From assembly GCA_011634665.1 (NCBI GenBank), contig WAEK01000001.1:2354001-2418000 (forward strand): 64,000 nucleotides of DNA, given 5' to 3'. Positions 1 through 12,466 of this stretch are shown piece by piece (position 1 is the stretch's first letter; the number at the start of each line of letters is the position of its first letter). Below the pieces are notes generated by a model. It was not told the origin of the DNA. It searched no databases and saw only the letters and a list, made by a program, of their open reading frames with translations. Origin of the DNA: Mortierella sp. BCC40632 (Eukaryota; Mortierellomycota; Mortierellomycetes; Mortierellales; Mortierellaceae). The position numbers and the translations under genes are program-made.

Positions 1-1202
1 AAAGTAGGGCAGCTTAGTTTTTTGATTCTCGACTGTCCCTCCGATACGACATTACCAGCGTATATCCCTGTGTTGGAGGAACATCATGTCACAGACCTAG
101 TTCGAATCTGTGAAGGGAGTCCTTATGACCCAAAACCATTGACCGACATTGGCATTCGAGTCCACGATGACATGTAAGCTTTTTCTTTTCTTTTCTTTTT
201 TCTTTTTTTTTCCTTTTTGTTCTCTTTCTATTTCTCTACTTGTCATAGAAAGAAGAAGGGAAAAGGGTATCAGTCCCCGTTTCGCTCCTACCCTCTCGCT
301 CTTGGCATAGGGTATCTTTCTATTCTCTTCTCTGACAACATCTGCTATTCTCTCTTTTTCTCTCTCTCCCTGCTTAACACTTTTGACCGGAACTCCGTCA
401 ACAGGAAGTTCCAGGATGGGACAGCACCCGGTAAAGAGGTAGTCTCTCGATGGCTAGAATTGAACGACGAGGTCTTTTTCGGCACCCCAAATTCGGAACG
501 CTGCATTGCCGTACACTGCATCTCTGGGATAGGAAGAGCGCCTGTAAGGAGCAAATCTGTTTACTCGTGAAGGATAAAAAAGAAAAGAAAAAAGAAAAAG
601 AAAGCGTGTTCCTTATACTCTTTTGCTCACTCTTTTTTAACCTGTCGTCGCTAAACATGCTATTTTTTTTTTTTTTTTTATCTTTTGATCTTAGGTTCTC
701 GTGGCAGTATCTCTTGTAGAAGGTGGCATGGATCCTTTGGTAGGAATGAGTAGCTTATATCGAGACAATGTACATCGATTGTCAGGAGAACTGCGGATCT
801 CCAAGGACTCATCGTTTTTTCCATTTTTTTTCTTCTCCTTTTGGCCGATCTAGGATGCCATTGCTTTTATCCGCAAAGTGCGAAGAGGCGCGCTGAATCG
901 TGCCCAAATCTCATTCCTCGACAGGTAAAAAAAGTTTATCTCTCATTCTTTCTGTCATTGCAGATCTCTTTGAAAGAACCGTTCGCTGACTCTTTGGATA
1001 ACTAACCATGTTTTGCTACCACTAAAAAAAAAAAAGCTACAAGAAGCGGAAACATGGTCTTGGAAGTAAAAAAGCAGGGACAAGTAGTAGTGCCAAAGCT
1101 TTGAATGGCGTGTCGGTGCCTGGTTCTACAAATGGCTCGTCCGCATCAGGGACACCGTCCGAGAAGAAAAAGGGGTTGATATCCAAGTTGTTTGGGAAAT
1201 AA
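1..1202 (+). CDS. PRL-type (PTP4A-like) protein tyrosine phosphatase, 5' end outside window
   Basis: Dual-specificity phosphatase of the PRL/PTP4A family. Five exons are visible: <1-173, 405-543, 695-739, 854-924 and 1037-1202; all junctions are GT-AG and the phases close. The P-loop reads HCISGIGRAP, that is CX5R with catalytic Cys and Arg, followed by VLVAVSLVEGGM as in animal PRLs. The general-acid Asp region (HDDMKFQDG) is also present. Animal PRLs end in a CAAX prenylation box after a polybasic stretch. Here the tail is Lys- and Ser-rich and ends KKKGLISKLFGK with no cysteine, so prenylation is not expected from this reading. The start codon lies upstream of the window. The next gene, on the same strand, begins about 450 bp downstream. 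The family call is firm; substrate and cellular role are not deducible. Confidence 0.88.
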
Positions 1203-1651
1203 AAAGAATCAAGAGAAAGAAAGAAAGAAAGAAAGATGCATCGCGTTTAATTATGCTATGGGAGGTGAGGAAGAATAGAGTTGAATCCTCTGGTAGAAGG
1301 TCTACCTGAAGCTTATCGCCAACATGGGCAAAGTCCAAGATTGAAGCTGCACTACCCCGCCTTTTTTTTTTTTTTCTTCTTACATGTTCTACTATGCGCC
1401 CCAGAAGGGTGCCACTCCCCCCTCCCGGGTGGATCAAACTCCAGTCGCGGTCGCGTATCCTCGGAAACTTTATTGATCGCGCCCCATTTCCCCACAGCAC
1501 CTTTCTTTCTTTTTTTTTTATATACCTTTCAGCCCCTATTTCTCTTTTTTCTTTTTTCTTTTTTTTTATCTTACCTCTCTACTTTTCGTCATCGCATCCA
1601 ATCCATCCCAGGAAGAAAGACATTCAACCAGAAAATAAAAATAAAAAAAAA

Positions 1652-1962
1652 ATGAAGGACATCGTCAAAATCACCGAGGACATCATCTCGCTCGAGGACA
1701 CGGTTAATCTGGTCAAGGATCCCAAGGCTGGCGCCATCTCGACCTTTTCCGGAACGACTCGCGACAACTTTGAAGGTATCATTATATTTTCCCACCATGT
1801 ATTCGTCATGCAGATCATGAGCAGGAGAGGAAGGAGGCTTTCGTTTCTCCTTTGACTCTATTCATCTCGATGGCATAGACATGTATTCTTGACTGGGATG
1901 AAAGCGAGTCGATTTCTCTCTCTCTCTTTTTGTCATCCCATTGAACGCCTTCTAAACTCTTT

Positions 1963-1997
<35 letters not shown>

Positions 1998-2342
1998 GCT
2001 CGCTGCGCAGACAAAGAAGTCAAGACCCTTTCCTACGAGGCCTATATCCCAATGGCCGAAAAGTCGATCCAGACCTTGATTACAGAGGCTCGCCAGAAAT
2101 GGAACGACCTGATCCATATCGCTATTATTCACAAAATTGGTGATTGTCCCGTGGGCGAGACCAGTGTTGTGATTGCGGTTTCGAGTGCGCATCGTCGTCA
2201 AGGTTTGGACGCTGTCTCGTGGTTGATTGATGAGTTGAAGGTCAAGGTCCCTGTGTGGAAAAAAGAAATCTATGCCGGACAGGATGGGACCGAAGGCGCC
2301 GATGGAGGACAGGTCTGGAAGGCCAACAATACTCAGCCGTGA
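1652..2342 (+). CDS. Molybdopterin synthase catalytic (large) subunit, MoaE/MOCS2B
   Basis: MoaE-family subunit that, with the thiocarboxylated small subunit MoaD/MOCS2A, converts cyclic pyranopterin monophosphate into molybdopterin in the cytosol. Two exons, 1652-1775 and 2011-2342, joined by a 235-bp GT-AG intron whose 3' half holds a long A tract; the reading closes to 151 aa, normal for the family. Recognisable segments are the N-terminal FSGTTRDNF motif, the YEAYIPMAE strand, AVSSAHRRQGLDA, and the C-terminal KVPVWKKEIY containing the conserved active-site lysines. The ATG at 1652 was chosen because it directly precedes the conserved start of the fold. An in-frame ATG at 1394 would add only CT-rich leader. 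The small subunit gene is not in the window. Confidence 0.93.
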
Positions 2343-3475
2343 AACCGAGAGGATGGCCCAGAAAGTATTGATTGATACATATGTAGCTACACACACACAC
2401 AATTGAAAGGTTTGAGAAATAATGAAAAAAAGTTGTTGGATTGCACTCGGATGAGAACTACTAAGGGGGAGAAGCCTCCGTTGCAACTTGGAAAGATAGA
2501 TCCACTGTCCCTTCAATCGTTAGATGAGTGTATTTGCTCGGCAAGTCAAGCTGATTTAATTGGGATGGAAACTACGGCAGGACGCGACGACGATCTTTTT
2601 TTTTTTTTTTTTTCGTTTTCTTGCCAAGAGAGAGACAGAGAGAAAGAAAGAGAGAGAGAAAAGAGAAAGAAGGAGAGAGATGACGATGGCACGTGTTGCA
2701 CTATGCTTACCTTCAAAAGAACAACAAGTCATTGATCGCAAAAATGATCCCAATCCACATTGCTCGTTCCGAGCGGGGCGTAGAGTAGAATGACACTTCT
2801 GTATCGGATTACGAAAAAAAAAAAAAAAAAAAATGGCAGTGATGGCGCATACCACCTCTTTTCACCAATTGCCATGCTTGTGAAGAGCTACCTTACTCGT
2901 TCTTCTAGAGTAGATGCGTACAGTGTACTCACCTAGCGATATCAGGCAACTTTATCTCACCTCTTCCCTATCTCTCTCCACCCTCCGTCACGATCTGTCA
3001 CTACAATCACGCACCTCCTTTGGTACGTCTCTCTGACCAACCTTCGATCTTCTTACATTCCTTGATGATTTTTTAATATTACTTTCCTTTCTTCTTCTGA
3101 GCTTTTATCAACTTGGACCTCTTTGTCCCAGACTTCGATGCCCTTATTCTTGACTTTATGCTGTGTCTTGATCTTTTTTTTTTTTTACTACTCCTGTCCT
3201 GCTATCCTATCCTCTCTCGGTACCCTTGAGAAATGCAACATCCTTTCTCAGATGGAGTGAACCCATGGTTATTTTTCTCACAAGTATAAATGTATCCCAT
3301 ACTTTCCTTAGTAAATCGACAACTGCTTTCATTTACTCCACGCGCTGTTGCTGCTTCTAATTCATAATTCACCCCCTTAGTCTCAAAAGACCACAAGAGT
3401 TTTTCTGAACCATCTATACCACTTTCAGACTCTTCACATACATAATCGCGTCTTGTCAAAAGAACGATATCTATC
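2343..3475. other. Intergenic; no gene recognised
   Basis: Holds an AC dinucleotide run just after the MoaE stop, a T tract near 2597, GA-rich sequence at 2630-2680 and an A tract near 2815. A minus-strand open stretch at 3202-3459 has no recognisable motif. Confidence 0.5.
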
Positions 3476-4075
<600 letters not shown>

Positions 4076-7000
4076 AAAAAAAAAAAAAAAGAGCTGTGCT
4101 AATCGAAAGCACTGTAACTAACATATTTTCTTTCTTTAGATCACCAATACGAATGAGATAAATGCAACTATAGTCTATCACTGAGCAAAGGAAATGAATG
4201 GACTATATGCCAGTTATGCTGGTATGTTTGTAGTTCCCTGGTATCTGTGAGGGTAACGAGATGAGCTGTAGGAACATAGATATGAGAGACAGAGCGATAG
4301 GGATACTAACGATGAAGATGAAGATGACAGGGTGATGAGAGGAGGAAGACGGCAAGATGAAGGAGACGAAGGGGGATGGTAGGATGAAAAATGATAGGAG
4401 GAAGATAAGAGGAGAAAGAGAGATAGGTGGAGGAGCGGATTAGTTACCATTGTAAACATCACCAAACCAGAAGTTTGGTGACTTTATTCCCCCGTGCAAT
4501 GGTTGCCGCTGATAGAGAAAGAAAAAGACAATGCACTAGGCATGACAGTTACAACTGAAAAAAAAAAACTATGTCATGAAAAGCCATCAAAACGGTACTA
4601 AGAGTGAAAGGGGAGTGTGGCTGCTATCATGGTCTTACAAAGCGCGTTGCTGCCCAGAGTTGTCAGGCGCCTACGAAGGAGCTTGCATACCTCTCTTTAT
4701 GATGTTAAACACGCCACAGAAAAAGTACTAAGACTAGAGCATGACAATTGGACATTGTTTCCCCGATCGATCTACCCGACATCGAAGGTTCAAAAAAGCA
4801 ATGTTGCTTTGAACGCTTGGCTTGCCCCAAGTCAGTTTCGATAGAGTAAGCGGATGAATGTCCTTTGAAAGTCAGATATGTTTTTCGGCCCTTTTATTTC
4901 TTTTCTCTTCTTTTTTCTTTGGTAAGAGGAGCTCAGCAATACCCAAAGGATATACCCCGACCAGATGTTGGCTCAATGAATATTTGAAAGTACGAGAGAG
5001 AGGCAGAGATTGAGAGACCATGAAAGAGAAAGTGAAAAAGGGCGGGGGACGCCTACAAGGTAAGGCTATTGCAGTCCCTACTTCCCCTTGGTCTGAACAG
5101 CCAGTCACCGATCGAGACGGCGCGTTCTAAACAAATCGCCGCCGCATCCAAGAAGACCTGCTGAGAATGACAGCATTTACTGTCCTCTCCTTCCTTTGTG
5201 GCGTTAGGACGGAGTTCTCTTTTGCCATGACCCTACGTAGTCTTTACTCTTTTTTGTTTTTTTTCCGCAGTGACAATGGTGTAATCGGACCTAGCCATCT
5301 GATTATGGGCGCGTTGTTTGAACTAGGAACTGATCAAAGGGGGCCTTAGACCGACTCGGGTCCAGCAGGGTCCCAAGCTTAGTGATAGTCTAGGTGTAGG
5401 AATGGACTCAAAAGTAACCACAAGGCAAACACGAAAAAAAAAAAAAAAAAAAATGAAAAGAACAGAAGAAACTGTTGTTGGGAGAACATCTAGTGTCGAT
5501 AGGTATCGCGTTTAGTCTAACATGTGGCGAATCATAGATCGGGACAAATCAGAGGCCATAGAAAAGAAAAGAAAAAAAAATGTTGGGAGCGAGAAACAAC
5601 AAAAATGGCTCCTATTTTGTCTCTGTGTATCGATATGGTGGCAATTTCCGACCAAACACTCCATTCCCTCCCTTTCCGCATGGAATGCTTGCGAGGAAAG
5701 AGAGATGAGGAGGCATGCACTCGGTGTTTGTACCACAAACCCTTCAGACAGAGAAAAAGGCATGCGGAATGGGTAGATGGGATGCACTGCCGTCCGTTTC
5801 CTTGTAGCAAACAGCAATATCTTGCCCACACACCACCAACCAAAACCAGTCCGATACAGTTTCTTGTGGAAGCTCAGAGAAGGCGACCGATTGAGGAGGA
5901 AAGGAAGGGAACACAACGCACCGTCCAGCGCAAGGGGCATTCGTGTGTACCCGACATTGCCCTGGCCCTCCCTCCCTAATGCCCTTTTGGCTTTTGGACC
6001 CTTTTGTTTCCCAAGGACCGTTGCACATCTCAAGAGGTAAAATAACCACCACCACCACCACCAACGGCCCATCGCTCGACCCTTCCCACAGGTAACAAGG
6101 GGGAAGGGGTGGTTGTTTGCATTGCAGCAACGGGAGAAAGAGTGTTTGTTCCGAGTAGGAGACTGATCAACCATAGAGTAGGGGGTGAGGGACCAGAAGG
6201 GAGAGAGGGGGGAGAGGGGGACTAGGGACTAGAGACTAGCGGATCAGGGGGGAGAAAGCCAAAAAGAAAAAAAAAAAAAAAAAAAAAGGCTTATCCACGA
6301 GACGCAACAGCCGAAGGTAAACCTGTCCATGGCACACACACGCACACATGCGTAGGATCTTTCTTGACCCAAAGAACATGAGTTGCAAGACTGCAGCATC
6401 TCTGTTCAGTTCTAGAAGAAGGGATGAAATGAAATGAAGAAAAAAAAAAAGTGGGAAAGAGAAACCATTTGTTTGAACGATGGCGCCGCGTGGCCTTGAT
6501 CTATCAGAAAGACCAATGGATCCAGTAGGAAAGACCCTTTCCTTGCCACATGCCTCCCATGCAAGGACTCGCGAGACGCGGGCTGGGGGAGAAGGAGGAG
6601 GAAGAGACAAAACAAGGACGCGTTTGGGTGTTTCTCCCAACGGACCAACCAACAAGTCCCTTTTTTTATTGTTCATCCTGTCTGCCCCTGACCGTTACCT
6701 CGCCTCCATCTCTCTTTTTTCCTTCCATGTTGGTCCAGTCCTTGCTGTCCAGCCCTGTCATCTTGCCCCTATCAGGCCCTGCGCATTCCGATCAGCATTC
6801 CAGGGCGGAGCTTGGAACACGAGTCGACCATCAACAGATCTCTCAAAGAGGGAGAGAGAGAGAGAGAGAAGAGGCGGGGAGGAAGAGGAGGAAGAGGAGA
6901 GAGAAAACTGCAGCGGGAACCCTTTTCTTTCTTACTCGGCCTTTGTTGTCTATGTGGTCTCCCAATTGCTGTGAGGGGTCCCGTACATGTACATTCAGTA

Positions 7001-7361
7001 CACTATCGTTGCGAGATCCTTGGTGTACTCATGTGGCTCGCTTAGCCCTCCTTCTTTCTCATCCTCTTTTTTTTTCAATCCCAGTCAACATGCATCCCGC
7101 TGAGTGCAGCAACGACAAACAATGGCAAGAGATCCGCAGGTCCATGGAGAAGAAAAGATCGAGGTGAAGGGGCCATGTCAAAGTGAGCATGACAGCAACG
7201 TGGCAAGCATGTCTATGCAGCAAAGAAGAAAAATCAGAGCAGGAAGGGGTTGGAGAAGGGAGGCGGGGACGGGACATGATCCTCGGGAGATGAGGAAGGG
7301 GGTGGATCGATCTGTGACAGTGGTCGACAATGACGAAAAGAGAAAAGGAGATGAGTGTGAA

Positions 7362-7401
7362 TCTCCCTTTCGCTCCCTTTCGCTCCCTTTCGCTCCCTTT
7401 C
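7362..7401 (+). repeat. Tandem decamer repeat, four copies
   Basis: Four consecutive copies of a 10-bp unit, gctccctttc; the first copy begins with t instead of g. It passes into CT-rich sequence on the 3' side. It lies in the gene-poor region, so no coding role is apparent. Confidence 0.85.
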
Positions 7402-10400
7402 TCTCTCTTTCATTCTCCTTCGCTTTCTTGCGCGAGAAGTGCTCGGAGACGTGTCTATGTGAATAGCAAAGGTCCGAGAGGATCCCTCACCCTCTTCAAA
7501 CCAACAAGATATGCCTGATAGGGAAGGCAGGACTTGTACAACCATGCCCCAAATGGGTTTTTGCTGTTATGACAAGCCTTCGCTGTCCGCTTTGGCCTGT
7601 AGAGAACCACAAAGAGATCAGTGGAGTGTATGTGTATGTGTCACCAGAAGTTCCCCAGGCCAGTTTTGGTCTGTTTGGACCAAAAGGCTATGGGATGTGG
7701 TCCGTTGGGGGGGGGGAGAGGGGGCGGAGGGCAATCGGTAAAATTCCAGCGGTCAATGTATGCGTGTGTTGGACACACGATTTTAAAGTTAATGACAGGC
7801 AGCACAAGAAGAAGAGAGAGAAAAAATGGCCAGGGCAACTGGGCCTTCTCTCTATCACTGAACAGACCCTGCGCACTTTTTGAGTGTATCCAACGTTCAT
7901 TGTGTTTGGGAGTGTCTGGAAAACTCCTTGCAAGAATCGGAGTACCCCTCATGATCCAGCTCCATATTGCCTCCTTCCTTGTCAACGTCCTTGTTGTTCT
8001 GCATATCATTTGGAACCTAGGGCTGACCGATCACACTATCTAGACGTAGTCTGCCTCCAGCAGTTCTTCTCCAGCATGTCTTTATTGTATACTGGCCACT
8101 AGTGTGGACTACCCTTCATGATGCGTTCTCTCAGTCTCTCTTTCTGTATGAGCGCGTGTGTATGTGTGGGGGGGGAGGGCATATTGTCACTTCGCTGGCC
8201 ACTGCTACGGCATCTCAATGTTCTCTTTTCAAGTCCGCTAAACACACACTCTCTCTCTATCCGCAGCTCCTCTATCTAGCTCATCCTGTCTATTTTCTTT
8301 TCCTCTCAGGATGACCAAAAGGCATTCAATCGCAACTGGATAAACTAGACAAAGCTTGCCTTTAATCAACTGCGTCGACTCGGCTTGATACGCGGCGATT
8401 CGAGTAGCTCCTCGTACATTAGGGTTGCTTCATCTTTTCGGCTACTCATCTATTCGACAACTGTGGCCATTAGCTAAGGCATAACAAAAGCAAAATACAA
8501 GGCGGTCGATAACACATTCTTTTTTGAGTGTCTATCCGCTATTGTTCCGGTTAGGCGATAGAGAGAAGCAAAGGTAACTCAATGTGGGGGGGGGACCTAA
8601 TCACTATCATGGTTGTTGGCGGCCACACTGAACATCATTATCACGACTACCTCCACCGCTCGGCGAACACGAGGATAAAATAGCTCCCTGGGCATTCGCT
8701 AGAGTTGATGGAAGGGTCGCACTGACAGGGTGTTTTTGCGTATGGCAGGCACTGAAAAAAGCTGTCATCTTTTGAAAATAAATTTGCTGGCGAGATGATG
8801 GGGATGAGCGAGAGAGAGAGAGAGAGAGAGAGAGAAAGGTGTAAGTATCGCACCAGCGTACCTTTTTTTTTTTCATCACCGAAATCTCAAGCAACTGAGG
8901 TAGCTCTAGAGAAAGAGTACAACAATGCAACTGCGGCACAGGAGACATGTTGAGGAGTAAACCTTTCGTAGGAAAGATAGCAATGGATTTGTATGTCCAG
9001 TCGACGACTGCCAACATGATGTGCCTCTAGCTGACTACGTCAACGGTGCCTCGTCTTACAGTCTGAATATCCAGCATTTATTCCTCCAAAAGAAGGATTT
9101 GGGGATGTATGGGTGTCTACAACTTTGGCGGACGAGTCTCCAACTACAACAAGTGCCTAGAGGTCTTCAACCTTTAGTTTGCTGACTACTATAGTAGGAG
9201 GTCCTTCATTGAGTCTTCGGTGATGATCTGTGATGTCTGAAGCTGGACCCGTAGCCGCGGGGACGAATGTACCGACGTCGGCCATTGCTGCAGACACAGT
9301 GGTCGTCATAAAGGCATCTCGTCTTGCCACCACAGCTAGGACACTCTCCCTCTTCCTTGATATTGATGTTAATCCGGTGCTCGTAGTCTGTAGTCACAAG
9401 AGGTGGAGAGCTGAAAACCCTTTGTAGAGCTCAAAAAGTTACTGCCGCCATTGTGCTTGGTGCTCAAGTGCATCGAGATACGCTTGGAGGTCCACATCGT
9501 CAATCCATGTCTCGCTAGAGAAAGACGTTGTTACCAGAAGGGGACAGTTGAACTGACGCTAATTTCTCTGAAGAGAGGCAGTGGCGAGCATTCTCGCGTT
9601 AACTAGAATTTTCCCGCTTTGCTCTCTTTGTAGCCCAATGCTCGACAGCTCACAACTTGCTGAGCCAACAACACGGGCGGTCGCGTGCCCTCTCTTTCTT
9701 TCATCGGGACCGTCGGATGAAAAAAAAAAAAAAAAACATTCGAAGACACTGGAGCCGGCAACAGCATGGGATTGCTAGACACAAAGGAGAGGAGGGAAAG
9801 AGGAAGCCAAAGGTGTGAGAGATATGAGTATGTGTGGGAGAAAGAGTGGACGCGAGTGGGTGGGGTCTTCAACACACAGGGACCAAATAGAATATGGGGG
9901 CTTAATGTCTTAGGTGAAATGAGATCTCTCAAGTCCACACCCAACTTTGTTCATCTCACCTCTCTGTTCTCCGCTTTCTCCCAAAAGCAAGGACAAGCCT
10001 CGGAAGACGCATGTGCAGAGAGATCCTGCATGTCCTTTGACTGTTGTCTCGCTCTCTCCCTTCTTCCCTTCCCTCCCTCTCATCCCTCGCATGTCACGGA
10101 ATGGAGAGAGGAGGGAGGGATGGGGGTTCAGTTGTGGGGAGATAAGGAGGGAATGCTGCTTTGAAGACAGTAACGGCCATCCACTTCTGGCATGTAGATC
10201 CATTCAGGGCAACGCGTGCGGCCGGAACAATGAAGGAGATATTGTTGCTGGCATGCCAAGGGGCAATTTACCAGGTTTGATTGAGACGTTTGTTCCTGAA
10301 TTTGCCCAACGATGAATGACCTAGTCGTGACTAGGAAGCCAGAGGGAGCTAATCTATGGGCCATTATGAGGGCAAGGGAGCCGTGCGGCACCTTTTCTCT

Positions 10401-10883
10401 CTCTTTCTCTCTCTTTCTCTGACCCTTGCCCATCACTCCAAAACTCTTTCAGAGAGGGAACGGCCTGTGGTTGGTCCGAGGCTAGGGCCCATATGCATGG
10501 CATGGACAGGGCGGAAAGAGTGTATTGAATAGGCAACGGTCGATTGAGTCGGTGGAAAGAGAAAGAGAGTGACTGAGTGAGTGACTGAGAAGGGTGTGGC
10601 ACCGCGCAATTTATTCTTTTGAATTACAGTTTCGATGGTGAGATTATTGTGTTTGTATTGAGTTATTGGGACGAGGCGTACACCAACATGGGCCTCTTCG
10701 CACCTTATTCACCACGCAAGCGGGAATGTATTCATTTCCACTCCGCACACGGTCTTCGCGCCACGGACAGGGGACGCGGACCATAGTCATTAATGCAGTG
10801 ATTATTGGCCGAGGCGACAACACAGGGGCAGATCGAAAGAACATCGCACAAAGTAGATGTGGTGGAATCTGGTATGGAGCGGT

Positions 10884-10931
<48 letters not shown>
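10884..10931 (+). repeat. (CT)n microsatellite, about 48 bp
   Basis: Nearly perfect CT dinucleotide run about 225 bp upstream of the start codon of the double-psi beta-barrel gene. It sits upstream of that gene's TATA-like element. Confidence 0.9.
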
Positions 10932-10936
<5 letters not shown>

Positions 10937-11008
10937 GATCGTGAATGAGCCTTCTCCTCTAGTGCTAGAGTATCTCTCATATGTCTCCACTCACCATCCA
11001 CGCCTTGC

Positions 11009-11015
11009 TATAAAA
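11009..11015 (+). promoter_or_regulatory. TATA-box-like element
   Basis: TATAAAA, 141 bp upstream of the ATG at 11156 and followed by a C- and CT-rich leader typical of fungal transcription start regions. Most other genes in the window show no comparable element at this distance. Confidence 0.45.
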
Positions 11016-11155
11016 CTCTAGCCTCTGGCACATCCCCCCGACTTTTCTCCTCACCGAACTCTCGTCAACCGCCCACCCACCCTTTTGTCCTTCACCTCTC
11101 CTCCCCTTCGCTCTTTGCTCACCCCTATCCCGAAGACAGGCAAAAGTTCATCTCC

Positions 11156-12466
11156 ATGGCACCCATCCCACGCCTGGCCGCAGGGCCTTTGACCATCATC
11201 ACTGGCGCCATTCTGAGCGCCATGACCAGCCCCAACAGCGCCCCACCTACAGATGGGTCGAGCGCGACTCTCTGGGGCGAGGATTATCAGGGTTCCGTCT
11301 CGTATTTCAACCTCACCTCCATCCAGTCCCCTTCGCCATTGTCGCCTTCCACTACACCCGTTTCTCCTTCTCCCACGGGTCCTAATCCCCCAAAAGCAAC
11401 CTCTGGTTCCAACAGCACCGAAACCAGTCCCATCAAAATTCCTTCGTCGCTTGTCTACTACGATACCAAGGCTGGTGCCTTCCGTGGATGCAATAACCAG
11501 ACATTTACCGAAGAAGACAAAGTTGTTTTCATGAACCCACTCCAATTTGGCAATGTCTCGGATACCAACTCGACTTGCGGTCAATGGGTTGAGGTCCATA
11601 ACCGTGCCAACACTGAACAAACCAGCTTGGCTCAAGTCGTTGGTGTCTGTGATGAGTGCGAGTATGGTTCTATCTCGGCTGGCCTGAGTGTCCTTCGGGA
11701 GTTGGATCCTGAAGCCGACTTTGGCAATTGGATTTATTTCAACCCCGAGTCCAACATGACCTTGGTCGATGTTGCTGCTGATCCAGAGGAACAAGATACC
11801 TTTGAGATTTCACCTGTGGATGTGCTCAAGATCGATTGGTCCCTGGCCAAGTCTCCCAAGGCCACCCCTACTACCCCACTTCCTGCTGGCAAGACATCAA
11901 CTACCACTACATCAACTACCACTACCACTACCACTACCACTACCACTACCACTACCACCACTACTACTTCCACCACTACCACCAAGACCAAGACCAAGAC
12001 CAAGACCACCACCAAGGAACCCAAGCCCACTGAAGAACCCAAGCCTTCTGGCAAGCAATTCACTGGCCGTATGACCTGGTTCTCGGATACCTTTGGTCAA
12101 TGTGAACACAGTTACTCTCAGTCCGACATGATCGTCGCTGTTAACCAAGGTAAGGGACCGGAGTCTCATTTCAATACGATTTGCAATTTTTTTTCCCTCT
12201 CTCTCTCGAGTAAACTGGTAATTAACCTAAATTCCTTTCCCCTGAAATCTTGAATAGCTCAAATGGGTACTGGCAAGAGTCTCTGCGGTAAAAAGATTCT
12301 CTTGACTTCCAAGGGTTCTTCTACCAAGGTGGTAGTGACCGTTGTCGATATGTGCCCTAGCAAGTACTGCAACCATGGTGACCTAGATCTCTCCAAAGGT
12401 GCTTTCCAGAAGTTTGCTAGCTTGAACAAGGGTGTTCTCCAACTCCAGTGGAGCTTCCTTGACTAA
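11156..12466 (+). CDS. Secreted-type protein with two double-psi beta-barrel (expansin/RlpA-like) regions and a Thr-rich linker
   Basis: Two exons, 11156-12149 and 12258-12466, joined by a phase-closing GT-AG intron; 400 aa. The C-terminal region (about residues 302-400) is a clear RlpA-like/barwin-type double-psi beta-barrel: it starts FTGRMTWFS and contains LCGKKI and VVDMCPSKYC followed by DLDLSKGAFQKFA. An upstream region (about residues 96-200) has the same order of elements (CGQWVEV, VVGVCDECEYGSI, LSVLRELDP) and looks like a second, more diverged barrel. Between them lie a long Thr run encoded by an ACT/ACC array and a Lys/Thr-Pro/Glu stretch, probably an O-glycosylated, wall-spanning linker. 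The N-terminus has a hydrophobic stretch after MAPIPRLAAG that may be a signal peptide. A role at the cell wall is inferred; enzymatic activity is not implied because fungal members are generally non-catalytic. Confidence 0.85.
11896..11995 (+). repeat. Coding ACT/ACC trinucleotide array (poly-Thr linker)
   Basis: Imperfect ACT/ACC triplet array inside the double-psi beta-barrel gene, encoding more than twenty nearly consecutive threonines. It is followed by an AAGACC hexamer array that gives Lys-Thr repeats. Triplet length changes keep the frame, so linker length is probably polymorphic between strains. Confidence 0.9.

Larger units (their letters stand above)
4076..11008. other. Long gene-poor stretch, about 7 kb, rich in simple repeats
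   Basis: No gene is recognised on either strand. Open frames here are short, overlap in several frames and are made of CT/GA-rich or purine-biased low-complexity sequence. Examples are a stretch near 4617-4844 (75 codons, no motif) and the mutually antisense frames of 5512-6174. A minus-strand stretch near 9206-9397 encodes a Cys-containing segment (CPSCGGKTRC) flanked by stops in all frames and may be a coding relic. Microsatellites, a decamer repeat at 7362-7401 and a CT run at 10884-10931 are the clearest structures. Confidence 0.5.

Noticed and set aside
3202..3459. 85-codon minus-strand ORF next to the astacin relic
   Set aside because: Mixed composition is not obviously repetitive, but no motif, no splice context and no homologue could be recognised; kept out of the gene list.
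5512..6174. 220-codon minus-strand ORF and overlapping frames on both strands
   Set aside because: Three to four frames are open at once over the same bases, the product is low-complexity with poly-Trp from a CCA repeat, and no family is recognisable.
6480..7167. Overlapping plus-strand ORFs of 164 and 205 codons
   Set aside because: Composed of Glu/Arg runs from GAGA repeats; no conserved motif and no splice or start context.
11051..11794. 247-codon minus-strand ORF
   Set aside because: Antisense to the double-psi beta-barrel gene, Gly/Arg-rich composition, no motif.
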